A DNA stretch of 64,000 nucleotides from Bradyrhizobium diazoefficiens (GTDB lineage Bacteria; Pseudomonadota; Alphaproteobacteria; Rhizobiales; Xanthobacteraceae). A model generated the notes under the pieces. The model had not been told where the DNA came from, made no database searches, and was given only the letters and a program-made list of their open reading frames with translations. Shown here in pieces: positions 26,528-34,935 of the stretch. The position numbers and the translations under genes were made by a program. Where the stretch lies: positions 2,291,001 to 2,355,000 of the forward strand of contig NZ_CP067100.1 of assembly GCF_016616235.1 (NCBI RefSeq). Direction: 5' to 3'. Each line of letters begins with the position of its first letter. The first letter of the stretch is position 1.

Positions 26528-26803
26528 CTAGGCGACGATGACGGCCATGGCTTCACGGCGGCGCACCGCGATCGTGATGTTGTCGACACGGACGGCGATC
26601 GGATCGCGCCCGACCAGCCCCTCGTGCAGGATTTCGACCCGGGCGCCCTCGACGAAGCCGAGCTCGATCAGCCGGCTCTCCAGCTCGATGTCCGAGAGCG
26701 CCGAGCCTGCATCCTTGGCGGACAGATGCTGAATGATGCCGGCATAGCCGCGCTGGGCCAGGCCCAGCGGCATCTCGCGGCGCGTCTCATGGGTGTCGGT
26801 CAT
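26528..26803 (-). CDS. feoA: Ferrous iron transport protein A
   Basis: A 91-residue SH3-like FeoA protein: MPLGLAQRGYAGIIQHLSA, ELESRLIELGFVEGARVEIL and DPIAVRVDNITIAVRRREA are the family signatures. It acts with the FeoB G domain at the membrane. The ATG at 26803 is used; a TTG at 26818 would add five residues. A small inverted repeat (TGCCCTG/CAGGGCA, 26803-26827) covers the start codon and could affect translation. First gene of the feoAB operon; an iron-box-like site lies about 60 bp upstream. Confidence 0.92.
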   Translation of the reverse strand: MTDTHETRREMPLGLAQRGYAGIIQHLSAKDAGSALSDIELESRLIELGFVEGARVEILHEGLVGRDPIAVRVDNITIAVRRREAMAVIVA

Positions 26804-26862
26804 GCCCTGTATTTTCAACGCAGGGCATTGAGGTCAAGCGCGCCGGCTCGCCGAACCTGCAC

Positions 26863-26880
26863 CTTAGAGCGATTTTAAAG
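26863..26880 (-). promoter_or_regulatory. Candidate iron-control box upstream of feoAB
   Basis: CTTTAAAATCGCTCTAAG on the minus strand is an imperfect palindrome (TTAGAG..TTTTAA) resembling the Irr-type iron control element (TTTAGAA...TTCTAAA) of Rhizobiales. It lies about 60 bp before feoA and is flanked by CTGCAC/GTGCAG. Assignment is by likeness and context. Confidence 0.45.
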
Positions 26881-26916
26881 TGCAGGGGGCCGGACGCTCC
26901 GGAAATGGCCCGGCGG

Positions 26917-27168
26917 CTATTGGGCCGAAACCTTGTCCGGCTGCGGCGCCATGGCGCGGCTCTTGAAGTAGTCGAGCACGAACAGCCGGATCGCCGAGGA
27001 CAGATTGCCCTGCTGGCGGTTGCTGTCGATCTCGCCGACCAGCTCGGACAGCGTCATGTTGCGCAGGCCCGAGATCTCCTTCATGCCGTTCCAGAACGCC
27101 TCTTCCAGGCTGACGCTGGTCTTGTGGCCGGCGACCACGATCGACCGTTTCACGACGGGCGACTTCAT
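26917..27168 (-). CDS. Ribbon-helix-helix domain protein
   Basis: An 83-residue protein beginning MKSPVVKRSIVVAGHKTSVS, then LEEAFWNGMKEISGLRNMTL and SELVGEID, the pattern of the small 'ribbon-helix-helix domain-containing' family of Rhizobiales (often mis-annotated as aryl-sulfate sulfotransferase). The N-terminal basic strand could bind DNA as a dimer, but no target is known. Its start overlaps the stop of the DUF4169 gene by ATGA (27165-27168), so the pair is cotranscribed. Confidence 0.85.
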   Translation of the reverse strand: MKSPVVKRSIVVAGHKTSVSLEEAFWNGMKEISGLRNMTLSELVGEIDSNRQQGNLSSAIRLFVLDYFKSRAMAPQPDKVSAQ

Positions 27169-27353
27169 GGCTGCTCCTCGCGATCGATCCGGTGCTGGTC
27201 CAGATGCGCCTTCGCCTGGTCCGCCTGCTTCTCCTCCGCCGACCGCTCGGCCTTCGTGCGGCCGAACTTCGTTCGGTTGGCGTCCGCCTGCTTCGCCGAG
27301 GCTTCCCGCTCGGCGCGCTTCCTGAAGCGATTCAGGTTGATGACGTTCCCCAT
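27165..27353 (-). CDS. DUF4169 family protein
   Basis: A 62-residue, highly charged protein: MGNVINLNRFRKRAEREASA then helical, Lys/Arg/Glu/Ala-rich. The opening MGxVINLNRFRKxxxR is the DUF4169 signature of alphaproteobacteria. Function unknown. It is the first gene of a two-gene unit with the ribbon-helix-helix gene, a pairing that is common in the group. Confidence 0.83.
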   Translation of the reverse strand: MGNVINLNRFRKRAEREASAKQADANRTKFGRTKAERSAEEKQADQAKAHLDQHRIDREEQP

Positions 27354-27505
27354 GCCGCGTCTCCATCATCCGATCCTCTGCGGGCAGGATGAAACATTCA
27401 GAAACGGGGTGCCGCGTTGCGCCCCAAAAGACTTGATCGCCATTCGCTCGTCCTCGTCAATCGGCCTCTCGGGCCATCAAACGATGAATTAAGTCCGTCA
27501 GGGGC

Positions 27506-27529
27506 GGACGGCCGTGTAACACGCCGTCC
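27506..27529. other. Stem-loop in the fumC-DUF4169 gap
   Basis: GGACGGCCGTGT faces ACACGCCGTCC with a single-base loop and one bulge. No T-run follows on either strand. It sits upstream of the DUF4169 gene and beyond the end of fumC; role unclear. No gene is supported in 27354-27628. Confidence 0.35.
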
Positions 27530-27628
27530 GGCCATAACATTGACGGTAATCAAATCCCGCCTCTGACGCCGCATATTTCTGAGCATCGAGCGTCCGTATC
27601 ACTACGGATGACTATCGGAATTCGGAAT

Positions 27629-29050
27629 CTATCCCGGGCTGGTCATCTTCTCGGGACGCACCAGGCGGTCGAACTCCTCCGCCGAGACGAAGCCGAGCCG
27701 CAGCGCCTCCTCCTTCAGCGTGGTGCCGTTGGCATGCGCCGTCTTGGCCACCTTGGCGGCATTGTCGTAGCCGATCTTCGGGGCGAGCGCCGTCACCAGC
27801 ATCAGCGAGCGCTGCATCAGCTCGCTGATGCGCTTCTCGTCGGCGCGGATGCCGCTGACGCAATGTTCGGTGAAGGAGCGCGCGGCATCCGCCATCAGGC
27901 GGATCGAGTGCAGCATGTTGTAGGCCAGCACCGGCTTGTAGACGTTGAGCTCGAAATGGCCCTGGCTGCCGGCGACCGTGATCGCGGTGTGATTGCCGAA
28001 CACCTGGCAGCACACCATGGTCATCGCCTCGCACTGCGTCGGATTGACCTTGCCCGGCATGATCGAGGAGCCCGGCTCGTTCTCCGGCAGGATCAATTCG
28101 CCGAGCCCCGAGCGCGGGCCCGATCCAAGCAGGCGGATGTCGTTGGCGATCTTGAACAGGCCGGTGGCGACCGAATTGATGGCGCCGTGCGCCAGCACAT
28201 AGGCATCGTTCGAGGCCAGCGCCTCGAATTTGTTGGCGGCGCTGGTGAAGGGGAGCTTCGTAATCGCAGCCACGTGCTTTGCGAACAGTTTTGCAAAGCG
28301 CGGTTTGGAGTTGAGGCCGGTGCCCACCGCGGTGCCGCCCTGCGCCAGCGGATAGAGCTCCTTCACCGCGACCTTGAGCCGCGCGATGCCGCTTTCGACC
28401 TGCGCGGCATAGCCGGAGAATTCCTGGCCGAGCGTCAGCGGCGTCGCATCCTGGGTATGGGTGCGGCCGATCTTGACGATCTTGCCGAACTCTTTCTCCT
28501 TCTTGCGCAGCGCGCCGAGCAGCTCGCCGAGGGCAGGGACGAGATCGGCATTGATGCGGCTTGCGGCTGCGATGTGCATCGCGGTCGGAAACGAGTCGTT
28601 CGACGACTGGCTCATGTTGACGTGGTCGTTGGGATGCACCGGCTTCTTGGCGCCGAGCTCGCCGCCGAGCAGCTCGTTGGCGCGGTTGGCGATGACCTCG
28701 TTGAGGTTCATGTTGCTCTGCGTGCCGGAGCCGGTCTGCCACACCACCAGCGGGAAATGATCGTCGAGCTTGCCGTCGATCACCTCGCGCGCGGCGCGGA
28801 TGATGGCATCGGCGCGGCGCTGGTCGAGCAGGCCGAGCTCGAGGTTGGACTGCGCTGCCGCAAGCTTGACGATGCCGAGCGCATGCACGAGCGAGATCGG
28901 CATGCGGTCGGTGCCGATGCGGAAGTTCTGGCGCGAGCGCTCGGTCTGCGCCCCCCAATAGCGATCGGCCGGTACTTCAATCGGACCAAAACTATCGGTC
29001 TCGGTGCGGGTCGCGGGACGGGTCGTCTTCGAGGGAGCAGCTTTGGCCAT
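27629..29050 (-). CDS. fumC: Class II fumarate hydratase
   Basis: A 473-residue oxygen-stable fumarase of the aspartase/fumarase superfamily, which hydrates fumarate to L-malate in the TCA cycle. Signatures are [65 protein letters not shown] and the superfamily loop [15 protein letters not shown]. The ATG at 29050 begins [10 protein letters not shown] before the conserved [18 protein letters not shown]; ATGs at 29062 and 29095 are in frame and cannot be excluded. It lies downstream of sspB on the same strand with about 100 bp between, where TATATAG could be part of its own promoter. Confidence 0.96.
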   Translation of the reverse strand: MAKAAPSKTTRPATRTETDSFGPIEVPADRYWGAQTERSRQNFRIGTDRMPISLVHALGIVKLAAAQSNLELGLLDQRRADAIIRAAREVIDGKLDDHFPLVVWQTGSGTQSNMNLNEVIANRANELLGGELGAKKPVHPNDHVNMSQSSNDSFPTAMHIAAASRINADLVPALGELLGALRKKEKEFGKIVKIGRTHTQDATPLTLGQEFSGYAAQVESGIARLKVAVKELYPLAQGGTAVGTGLNSKPRFAKLFAKHVAAITKLPFTSAANKFEALASNDAYVLAHGAINSVATGLFKIANDIRLLGSGPRSGLGELILPENEPGSSIMPGKVNPTQCEAMTMVCCQVFGNHTAITVAGSQGHFELNVYKPVLAYNMLHSIRLMADAARSFTEHCVSGIRADEKRISELMQRSLMLVTALAPKIGYDNAAKVAKTAHANGTTLKEEALRLGFVSAEEFDRLVRPEKMTSPG

Positions 29051-29152
29051 GAGCACATCCATTCCGCCGCACGAAACGCCGCGCAGCCTCTTCATGTGCT
29101 CTTCTATATAGGCAGTTGGGCCGGGCGCGACGATCTCGTGCGGCAGCCTGGA

Positions 29153-29671
29153 TCATTTCTTGCGGAAACGATCGAGCCGCACGACTTCGGCACCGCCCTG
29201 GCTCGGCGGGGTCGGCTCGTCGGCGGCATCCGCCTTCTCAGCGGCGGGGGCGGGCACCGATACGGCGGACGCCGCGGGGCCTGCCGGCAATGTCTCCGGC
29301 GCGACCTCGGCAACATCGGAGGTATCGAACTGGAGGCCGAACTTCACCGACGGATCGAGGAAGCTCTTGATGGCGCTGAACGGCACCACCAGCCGCTCCG
29401 GAATGCCGCCGAACGACAGGCCGACCTCGAAACGGTCCTCGAGCACGGTCAGGTCCCAGAACTGATGCTGGAGGATGATCGTCATCTCTTCCGGATATTG
29501 CGCAAGCAGCCGCGAGGACAGTTTCACGCCCTCGGCCTTCGACATGAAGGTGATGAAGAAATGGTGGTCGCCGGGAAGCCCATGGGATGCGGCATCGGTC
29601 AACACCTTCCGCAGCACGCCGCGCAGCGCGTCGCGGGCCAGCACATCGTATCGGATATGATCGGTCGCCAT
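29153..29671 (-). CDS. sspB: SspB family ClpXP adaptor
   Basis: A 172-residue protein. The first ~115 residues match the alphaproteobacterial SspB fold (RYDVLARDALRGVLRKVL, GLPGDHHFFITFMSKAEGV, YPEEMTIILQHQFWDLTVLE, FGGIPERLVVPFSAI). After a Pro/Ala/Glu-rich linker (about 122-160) the chain ends with a short conserved tail, EVVRLDRFRKK, fitting the ClpX-binding module at the C-terminus of SspB proteins. SspB dimers catch ssrA-tagged proteins and tether them to ClpXP. The tmRNA gene that makes the tag lies directly upstream on the same strand, a telling neighbour. The ATG at 29671 is chosen over 29722, whose added residues are not SspB-like. Confidence 0.9.
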   Translation of the reverse strand: MATDHIRYDVLARDALRGVLRKVLTDAASHGLPGDHHFFITFMSKAEGVKLSSRLLAQYPEEMTIILQHQFWDLTVLEDRFEVGLSFGGIPERLVVPFSAIKSFLDPSVKFGLQFDTSDVAEVAPETLPAGPAASAVSVPAPAAEKADAADEPTPPSQGGAEVVRLDRFRKK

Positions 29672-29782
29672 GGTGGTCCTGTTGCATTCCAGGAGACGGG
29701 CCCTGCCGGCCCGACTCGCCAAGCCGCAATAGTACCGCGCCTGACGGGTCAGCAGGAGTCCCCGCCGGAAAGGAAATAAATG

Positions 29783-30130
29783 TAAGTGGAGGCTTCTGTT
29801 GCCAGGTGCCTCCGAACCCCGCCTAACGGAGCTTAACCCGTTAGGACTTTAAGTTGGTCTTTCAAACTGCGTTACGCAGCCTGAGCAACCGGAGCAAAGT
29901 TGTCGTTGGCAACTATTGCAGTAGCCCGATAACGGCGGAACAATACCGGGAAAAAGTACGCCCTTTACGCCCTCGTCGATCCTATTTCGCCCCCGCCAAA
30001 ACCCGCTTCGGGCTAGCCCGCTCGTGGGCTTTGGTGGAGGCGCCGGGTACCGCCCCCGGGTCCGAATGGTTTATTGCGACGACCGTTTATTTCCATAGCC
30101 GGCGAACCGGCACCCCCAATATAGGGGGCA
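29783..30130 (-). ncRNA. ssrA: tmRNA, circularly permuted two-piece form
   Basis: On the minus strand the tag frame encodes ANDNFAPVAQAA and a TAA stop (29910-29872), the expected ssrA tag. The coding piece starts with GGGGGCGAAATAGGATCGACG (29994 downward; acceptor-stem 5' strand plus D-like arm) and ends near the hairpin GGAGGC/GCCTCC at 29783-29808. The 3' acceptor piece lies upstream in the gene: a T-arm CCGGGGGCGGTACCCGG and the end CGCCTCCACCA, with ACCA at 30035-30032. CGCCTCC pairs with GGGGGCG, closing the acceptor stem between the pieces. The linker 29995-30031 would be cut out in maturation. This gene order is the permuted alpha-tmRNA. It rescues stalled ribosomes. Outer ends are approximate. 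Confidence 0.93.
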
Positions 30131-30246
30131 AAGGTTTCAAATAACAGGTGTTTCGAGCGGCGGATCTCATGTTCTCTTTGGATAGGTTCCGCCCGGCTGC
30201 CGGTCTGATCTTGGCCGCGTCACGGCCGGCGTTCTAAGCTCCTGAC

Positions 30247-30852
30247 ATGTCCCCGGATTCCGCACCGGCCGCCCAAGAGCCGGATATCGCCGCCGGTCAC
30301 GCCCCACGGCCCGGCTTGCCGGCGCTATTCCTGGCCTTCGCCCGGATGTCGCTGGCCGGTTTCGGCGGGGTCCTGGTGTTTGCCCGGCACGCCATCGTCG
30401 ACCAGCACCGCTGGATGACGGCGGACGAGTTCAACGAGACCTTCGCGCTGTGTCATTTCCTGCCCGGACCCAACATCGTCAATCTGTCGATGGTGTTCGG
30501 CTCGCGCCTGCGCGGCATCGCCGGCGGCGTGGCCGCCTTTAGCGGCCTGTTGCTGCCGCCGACGCTGATCATGATGGTACTTGCGATCATCTATGCCCGG
30601 TTCGGCGACGTCGAGGTGTTGCGGCGTATTCTCGCAGGCATCTCCTGCGCGGCGGTCGGTCTCCTGATCGCGGTGGTCTTTCGCATGATGACGCCGCTGT
30701 TGAAGCGAATCGATGCCGTTGCGCTGCTCCTGATGCTCGGCGTGTTCGTTGCCATCGGCGTGCTCCGCCTGCCGCTCCAGGCCGTGCTGCTCCTCGCGAT
30801 GCCCCTCAGCATCGGCGCCACATATTTGATGCGGCGGAAGGTAGCAGCATGA
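30247..30852 (+). CDS. chrA: Chromate transporter, first half-size subunit
   Basis: A 201-residue membrane protein with one CHR domain: ARMSLAGFGGVLVFARHAIV, WMTADEFNETFALCHFLPGP and NIVNLSMVFGSRLRG are the family's conserved N-terminal motifs, followed by about five membrane segments. Short-chain CHR proteins work as pairs of opposite membrane topology, and the second half follows with an ATGA overlap at 30849. Full-size ChrA exports chromate; for short pairs this has been shown only in a few species, so chromate efflux or another oxyanion is inferred. The ATG at 30247 begins a hydrophilic 25-residue N-terminus. Confidence 0.88.
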   Translation: MSPDSAPAAQEPDIAAGHAPRPGLPALFLAFARMSLAGFGGVLVFARHAIVDQHRWMTADEFNETFALCHFLPGPNIVNLSMVFGSRLRGIAGGVAAFSGLLLPPTLIMMVLAIIYARFGDVEVLRRILAGISCAAVGLLIAVVFRMMTPLLKRIDAVALLLMLGVFVAIGVLRLPLQAVLLLAMPLSIGATYLMRRKVAA

Positions 30853-31379
30853 ATGCCGAGAACCCGATCTGGGCGCTGATCTCCACCTTTGGTCTAATGT
30901 CGCTGTTCGCGGTCGGCGGCGCCGCGGCGGCGGTGCCGGAGATGCACCGCATCGCGGTCGACGTGCATCACTGGATGACCGACAAGCAGTTCACCGATGC
31001 CTATGCGATCGCGCAGCTCTCGCCCGGTCCGAACGTGCTTATTGTCACGTTGATCGGCTATGCCGTCGCCGGCATTCCCGGCGCCTTGGCGGCGACGCTG
31101 GCGATGTGCCTGCCGACGGCGCTGCTTGCCTATTATGTCAGCCGGCTCCTGAACCGGCCGAGCCAGTCGCGCTGGCCAGGCCTGATTCAGGCTGCACTGG
31201 TTCCGCTGTCGATCGGATTGATGGCGGCCAGCGCCCTGATCCTGGCCCAGTCGACCGATCGCACCATTGCTGCACTGCTTCTGACCGTATTGGTTGCGGC
31301 GATCGCCTCCGTCTCACGCATCAATCCACTATGGCTCCTGCTCATAGGTGGCCTGTTGGGTTTTGCTGGCATTGTATGA
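30849..31379 (+). CDS. Chromate transporter, second half-size subunit
   Basis: A 176-residue partner CHR domain: FGLMSLFAVGGAAAAVPEMH, HHWMTDKQFTDAYAIAQLSP and GPNVLIVTLIGY repeat the motifs of the first subunit. About five membrane segments follow (for example LLLIGGLLGFAGIV at the end). Start overlaps the stop of the first half, so the two are made together as a heterodimer. Confidence 0.88.
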   Translation: MNAENPIWALISTFGLMSLFAVGGAAAAVPEMHRIAVDVHHWMTDKQFTDAYAIAQLSPGPNVLIVTLIGYAVAGIPGALAATLAMCLPTALLAYYVSRLLNRPSQSRWPGLIQAALVPLSIGLMAASALILAQSTDRTIAALLLTVLVAAIASVSRINPLWLLLIGGLLGFAGIV

Positions 31380-31473
31380 TGAAAATCGCTAGGCAGTGAT
31401 GCGGGCGGGGGATCCATTTCCAGCCGATTAGAACAACAGTGCTCGTGACTTACGGGTCGCGGAGGAGACATGC

Positions 31474-32235
31474 ATGGCCGACACGATGGGCCACTCAGCG
31501 ACAGCCACTCGAAACACCAAGGTGGCGCTCGGCTTTTGTCTGCTGGCGATAGCGCCGCAGATTTTCGAATTGATCTGGTCGATCGGGACGATCTTCGGTT
31601 GGGGCGCCGGACGCGGCCCGGCCACCGTCCTGATCAGCCATGCCACCGCGCTGGTCGCGGGTGCTCCCGCGGCGCTGATCGGAGCGGCCAGCGGTGACGC
31701 CAAGAAGGCGTCAGCCGATGTGCTGCTGGCGCTGATCTACTCCTATCCGATCTTTGCAGTGGCGATCCTCACGATCTTTATGACGATCAGATCGGCACAG
31801 GATTATGTCGGCGGGATTGCCCTGATGGCGCTCGCCTTGTTCGCGCTGTGGGCCTCCAGCGATTTGCAGGGAATGCGCGGCTTCTCCTTTGGCGCGGGCA
31901 CGGCGCCGCGGATGTTCGGTGGGCTCCTCGTGGCGCTTGGCGCCGGCATCGCATTGACGGGATTGTTGTCCGATGGGCCGGCCATGGCGCATTATTCCTG
32001 GCGCGGGCCGCTATTCGTGATGGCGTCGATCGTCTTCTTCGCGCTGGCGATCCGCCCACTGGGCGTCGTCGTTTCGGCATTCACAAGCTTCCTGATCGCG
32101 GCGATGGGCACGCATGAGACGCGGTGGGTCGAAACCATCATCGTCGGCGCCTGCCTGACGCTCGGCTGCGCGCTGCTCTTCCCCTACGTGCTCGGTCTGC
32201 CGATGCCGATGTTCCCGCGTTTCCTGGTCCAGTGA
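31474..32235 (+). CDS. tctB: Tripartite tricarboxylate transporter small membrane subunit (TctB family)
   Basis: A 253-residue membrane protein. The C-terminal ~150 residues, from about AQDYVGGIALMALALFALWA to PYVLGLPMPMFPRFLVQ, match TctB with four membrane segments. The first ~100 residues are an extra piece with two or three more hydrophobic segments (KVALGFCLLAIAPQIFELIW, ALIYSYPIFAVAILTIFMTI), so the protein is longer than the usual 145-160 residues of TctB. It pairs with TctA, whose gene begins 4 bp after its stop, in a solute/Na+ or H+ symporter for carboxylates. Confidence 0.82.
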   Translation: MADTMGHSATATRNTKVALGFCLLAIAPQIFELIWSIGTIFGWGAGRGPATVLISHATALVAGAPAALIGAASGDAKKASADVLLALIYSYPIFAVAILTIFMTIRSAQDYVGGIALMALALFALWASSDLQGMRGFSFGAGTAPRMFGGLLVALGAGIALTGLLSDGPAMAHYSWRGPLFVMASIVFFALAIRPLGVVVSAFTSFLIAAMGTHETRWVETIIVGACLTLGCALLFPYVLGLPMPMFPRFLVQ

Positions 32236-32239
32236 GGGT

Positions 32240-33757
32240 GTGATGGATATCTTTGCCAACCTCGCTCACGGTTTTGCCGTCGCGCTCTCTCCGATCAACC
32301 TGCTGATGTGCCTGATCGGCGCGCTCGTCGGCACGCTGGTCGGCGTTCTCCCCGGTATCGGCACCATCGCGACGGTCGCAATGCTGCTGCCGATCACCTT
32401 CGGCCTGCCGCCGGTTGGCGCGCTGATCATGCTCGCCGGCATCTATTACGGCGCGCAATATGGCGGCTCGACCACGTCGATCCTGGTCAACATTCCAGGT
32501 GAGGCGACATCGGTCGTCACCGCGATCGACGGTCACCAGATGGCTAAGCAGGGCCGCGCCGGCCCGGCGCTGGCGATCGCCGCGATCGGCTCGTTCTTCG
32601 CTGGCTGCGTCGCCACAGTTTTGATCGCGGTCCTTGGCGCGCCGCTAACGAAACTCGCGCTGGCGTTCGGTCCGGCCGAATATTTCTCGCTGATGGTGCT
32701 CGGCCTGATCTTCGCGGTCGTGCTGGCCAAGGGCTCGGTGCTGAAGGCGATCGCGATGATCGTGTTCGGCCTGCTGCTCTCCATGGTCGGCTCGGACATC
32801 GAGACCGGCGCCTCGCGCATGGCCTTCAACATTCCGGAGCTTGCTGACGGCCTCGGCTTTGCCACGGTGGCGATGGGCGTGTTCGGGTTTGCCGAGATCA
32901 TCCGCAATCTCGACGCCGGCGCCGAGATGAACCGCGATCTCGTGCAGCAGAAGATTACCGGCCTGATGCCGACCAGGAAGGATCTGAAGGACTCGACGCC
33001 TGCGATTCTGCGCGGCACCGTGCTCGGCTCGATCCTCGGCATCCTGCCGGGCGGCGGCGCGGTCATCGCCTCGTTCGCGGCCTACACGCTCGAGAAGAAG
33101 CTCGCGAAGGATCCGAAGCGGTTCGGCCGCGGCGCGATCGAGGGCGTGGCGGCGCCGGAAAGCGCCAACAACGCCGCGGCGCAGACCTCGTTCATCCCGC
33201 TGCTCACCCTCGGCATCCCGCCGAACGCGGTGATGGCGCTGATGGTCGGTGCGATGACCATTCACGGCATCGTGCCCGGTCCGCAGGTGATGCAGAAGCA
33301 GCCTGATCTGGTCTGGGGCATGATCGCCTCGATGTGGATCGGCAATCTGATGCTGATCATCATCAACCTGCCGCTGGTCGGCATCTGGGTGCGCCTCTTG
33401 CGCGTGCCCTACCGGCTGATGTTCCCCTCGATCGTGATCTTCTGTGCGATCGGCATCTACTCGGTGAACAATGCACCGGTCGATGTCATCCTTGCGGGCG
33501 TGTTCGGTCTCGTTGGCTACTGGCTGATCAAGCACGATTTCGAGCCGGCGCCGCTGCTGCTCGGCATGGTGCTCGGTCCGCTGATGGAAGAGAACCTGCG
33601 TCGTGCGCTGCTGATCTCGCGCGGCGACTGGAGCGTGTTCCTGACGCGTCCGCTGTCGGCCGTGCTGCTCGCGATCGCGGCGTTCCTGCTGATGCTCACC
33701 CTGTTGCCCATGCTGCGTGCCAAGCGCGACGAGGTGTTCACCGAATCCGAGAACTGA
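32240..33757 (+). CDS. tctA: Tripartite tricarboxylate transporter large permease (TctA family)
   Basis: A 505-residue permease with about twelve membrane segments. Family motifs are GTLVGVLPGIGTIATVAMLL, ITFGLPPVGALIMLAGIYYG, AQYGGSTTSILVNIPGEATS and LGSILGILPGGGAVIASF, the two PGxG hairpins probably forming the transport core. It works with the TctB subunit encoded just upstream and with a TctC-type binding protein, probably the one at 33897. The substrate could be citrate or another carboxylate. Confidence 0.95.
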   Translation: MMDIFANLAHGFAVALSPINLLMCLIGALVGTLVGVLPGIGTIATVAMLLPITFGLPPVGALIMLAGIYYGAQYGGSTTSILVNIPGEATSVVTAIDGHQMAKQGRAGPALAIAAIGSFFAGCVATVLIAVLGAPLTKLALAFGPAEYFSLMVLGLIFAVVLAKGSVLKAIAMIVFGLLLSMVGSDIETGASRMAFNIPELADGLGFATVAMGVFGFAEIIRNLDAGAEMNRDLVQQKITGLMPTRKDLKDSTPAILRGTVLGSILGILPGGGAVIASFAAYTLEKKLAKDPKRFGRGAIEGVAAPESANNAAAQTSFIPLLTLGIPPNAVMALMVGAMTIHGIVPGPQVMQKQPDLVWGMIASMWIGNLMLIIINLPLVGIWVRLLRVPYRLMFPSIVIFCAIGIYSVNNAPVDVILAGVFGLVGYWLIKHDFEPAPLLLGMVLGPLMEENLRRALLISRGDWSVFLTRPLSAVLLAIAAFLLMLTLLPMLRAKRDEVFTESEN

Positions 33758-33762
33758 GCGCC

Positions 33763-33798
33763 GCGCCCTGCGTCCGCGCGGCGCCCTGCGTCCGCGCG
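33763..33798. repeat. 18 bp tandem duplication after tctA
   Basis: GCGCCCTGCGTCCGCGCG occurs twice in direct tandem (33763-33780 and 33781-33798), just after the tctA stop. A recent replication slip is the simple explanation. Confidence 0.85.
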
Positions 33799-33844
33799 CC
33801 GCATTCGGAAGTCGAATCGACTTGCGCGACGGCTTTGTGAAATG

Positions 33845-33878
33845 AAAATGCCGGCCCTTGTGGCCGGCATTTTTGTTT
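33845..33878 (+). terminator. Intrinsic terminator between tctA and tctC
   Basis: ATGCCGGCC (33848-33856), loop CTTGT, GGCCGGCAT (33862-33870), then TTTTGTTTG. A strong perfect stem with a T-run. It separates the permease genes from the binding-protein gene, whose start is at 33897, so tctC needs readthrough or its own promoter. Confidence 0.85.
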
Positions 33879-33896
33879 GTGTCAGAGGGGATCGAC

Positions 33897-34877
33897 ATGA
33901 CGGTCATTCGCGCGCTCACGGGCGCCTGTGCTGCCGCGCTTGCATCGCTGTGCGCCTTTGTCGCACCAAGCGAAGCGCAGACCTATCCGACGCGCAGCAT
34001 CACCATGATCGTACCGTTCGCGGCAGGCGGTCCGACCGACGTGATCTCGCGCATCGTCACCGCGCATATGGCGCAGACGCTCGGCCAGAGCATCATCATC
34101 GAGAACATGGTCGGCGCCGGCGGCACCACTGCGACCACGCGCGCCGCGCGTGCCGCCAATGACGGCTATATGCTGATCACCGGGCATATGGGCACACACG
34201 CCGCCTCCGTACCGCTCTATCCGAAGCTCGCCTATCATCCGGAGAAAGATTTCGAGCCGGTCGCGCTGCTCGCGGGCACGCCGATCCTGATCCTGGCGCG
34301 CAAGGACTTTCCGCCGAAGGATCTCAAGGAGTTCATGACTTACGTGAAGGCCAATGCCGAGAAGGTGAACGCGGCTCATGCCGGCGTCGGCTCGGTCTCG
34401 CACGTCTCCTGCGAGCTCCTGCATTCCATCCTCGACGTCAAGCCGGTCGGTGTGCCCTTCAACGGCACCGGTCCGGCGATGAACGCGCTGGTCGCAGGCC
34501 AAGTCGATTACATGTGCGACCAAATCGTCAACGCCGTGCCGCAGATCAACGCGGGCACCATCAAGGCCTACGCGATCGCAACGCCCGAGCGCAATCCGTC
34601 GCTCCCGAACGTGCCGACAACGGTGGAAGCCGGCCTGCCGGCATTCCAGGCCCAGGCCTGGAATGCGATGTTCGCGCCGAAAGGAACTTCGCCCGCGATC
34701 ATCGCGAGCCTGAATGGCGCCGCCATCAGGGCGCTCGACGACGAGACCGTGAAGAAGCGCCTGGTCGAGCTCGGCAGCGTCATCCCGGCACCTGCGGATC
34801 GGACGCCGGAGGCGCTGGCGAGGCTCGTCAAGAACGAGATTGCGAAGTGGAGCCCGGTGCTCAAACCGGCGACTTGA
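33897..34877 (+). CDS. tctC: Tripartite tricarboxylate transporter substrate-binding protein (TctC/Bug family)
   Basis: A 326-residue periplasmic binding protein with a signal peptide (TVIRALTGACAAALASLCAF, cleavage near APSEAQ). Typical Bug/TctC segments are YPTRSITMIVPFAAGGPTDV, QSIIIENMVGAGGTTATTRA, ADGYTL-like NDGYMLITGHMGTHAA, VPFNGTGPAMNALVAGQVDY and VPTTVEAGLPAFQAQAW. Here the ligand-binding loop keeps the FAAGGPTD form. Ligands are usually carboxylates. The ATG at 33897 follows AGAGGGG. It lies only 19 bp after an intrinsic terminator, which could set it at a different expression level from tctBA, although binding proteins are usually needed in excess. Confidence 0.93.
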   Translation: MTVIRALTGACAAALASLCAFVAPSEAQTYPTRSITMIVPFAAGGPTDVISRIVTAHMAQTLGQSIIIENMVGAGGTTATTRAARAANDGYMLITGHMGTHAASVPLYPKLAYHPEKDFEPVALLAGTPILILARKDFPPKDLKEFMTYVKANAEKVNAAHAGVGSVSHVSCELLHSILDVKPVGVPFNGTGPAMNALVAGQVDYMCDQIVNAVPQINAGTIKAYAIATPERNPSLPNVPTTVEAGLPAFQAQAWNAMFAPKGTSPAIIASLNGAAIRALDDETVKKRLVELGSVIPAPADRTPEALARLVKNEIAKWSPVLKPAT

Positions 34878-34901
34878 GCAGCACTTTCAAGCCGATGGGC
34901 G

Positions 34902-34935
34902 AGGGGCGGGGCGCGAGTTCCGCCCCTTGTCGTTT
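34902..34935 (+). terminator. Intrinsic terminator after tctC
   Basis: AGGGGCGG (34902-34909) pairs with CCGCCCCT (34920-34927), followed by TGTCGTTTG. It lies 25 bp after the tctC stop. The loop is 10 nt and the T-run is broken, so strength is moderate. Confidence 0.6.

Noticed and set aside
27608..29779. 723-residue plus-strand frame opposite fumC and sspB
   Set aside because: Spans two well-supported minus-strand genes and has no domain.
29783..30130. tRNA gene suggested by the CCACCA-type end and T-arm
   Set aside because: These are the acceptor parts of the permuted tmRNA; no anticodon arm is present.
29854..30144. 96-residue plus-strand frame over the tmRNA gene
   Set aside because: The stretch is explained by the permuted tmRNA on the minus strand, including the tag codons and acceptor stem.
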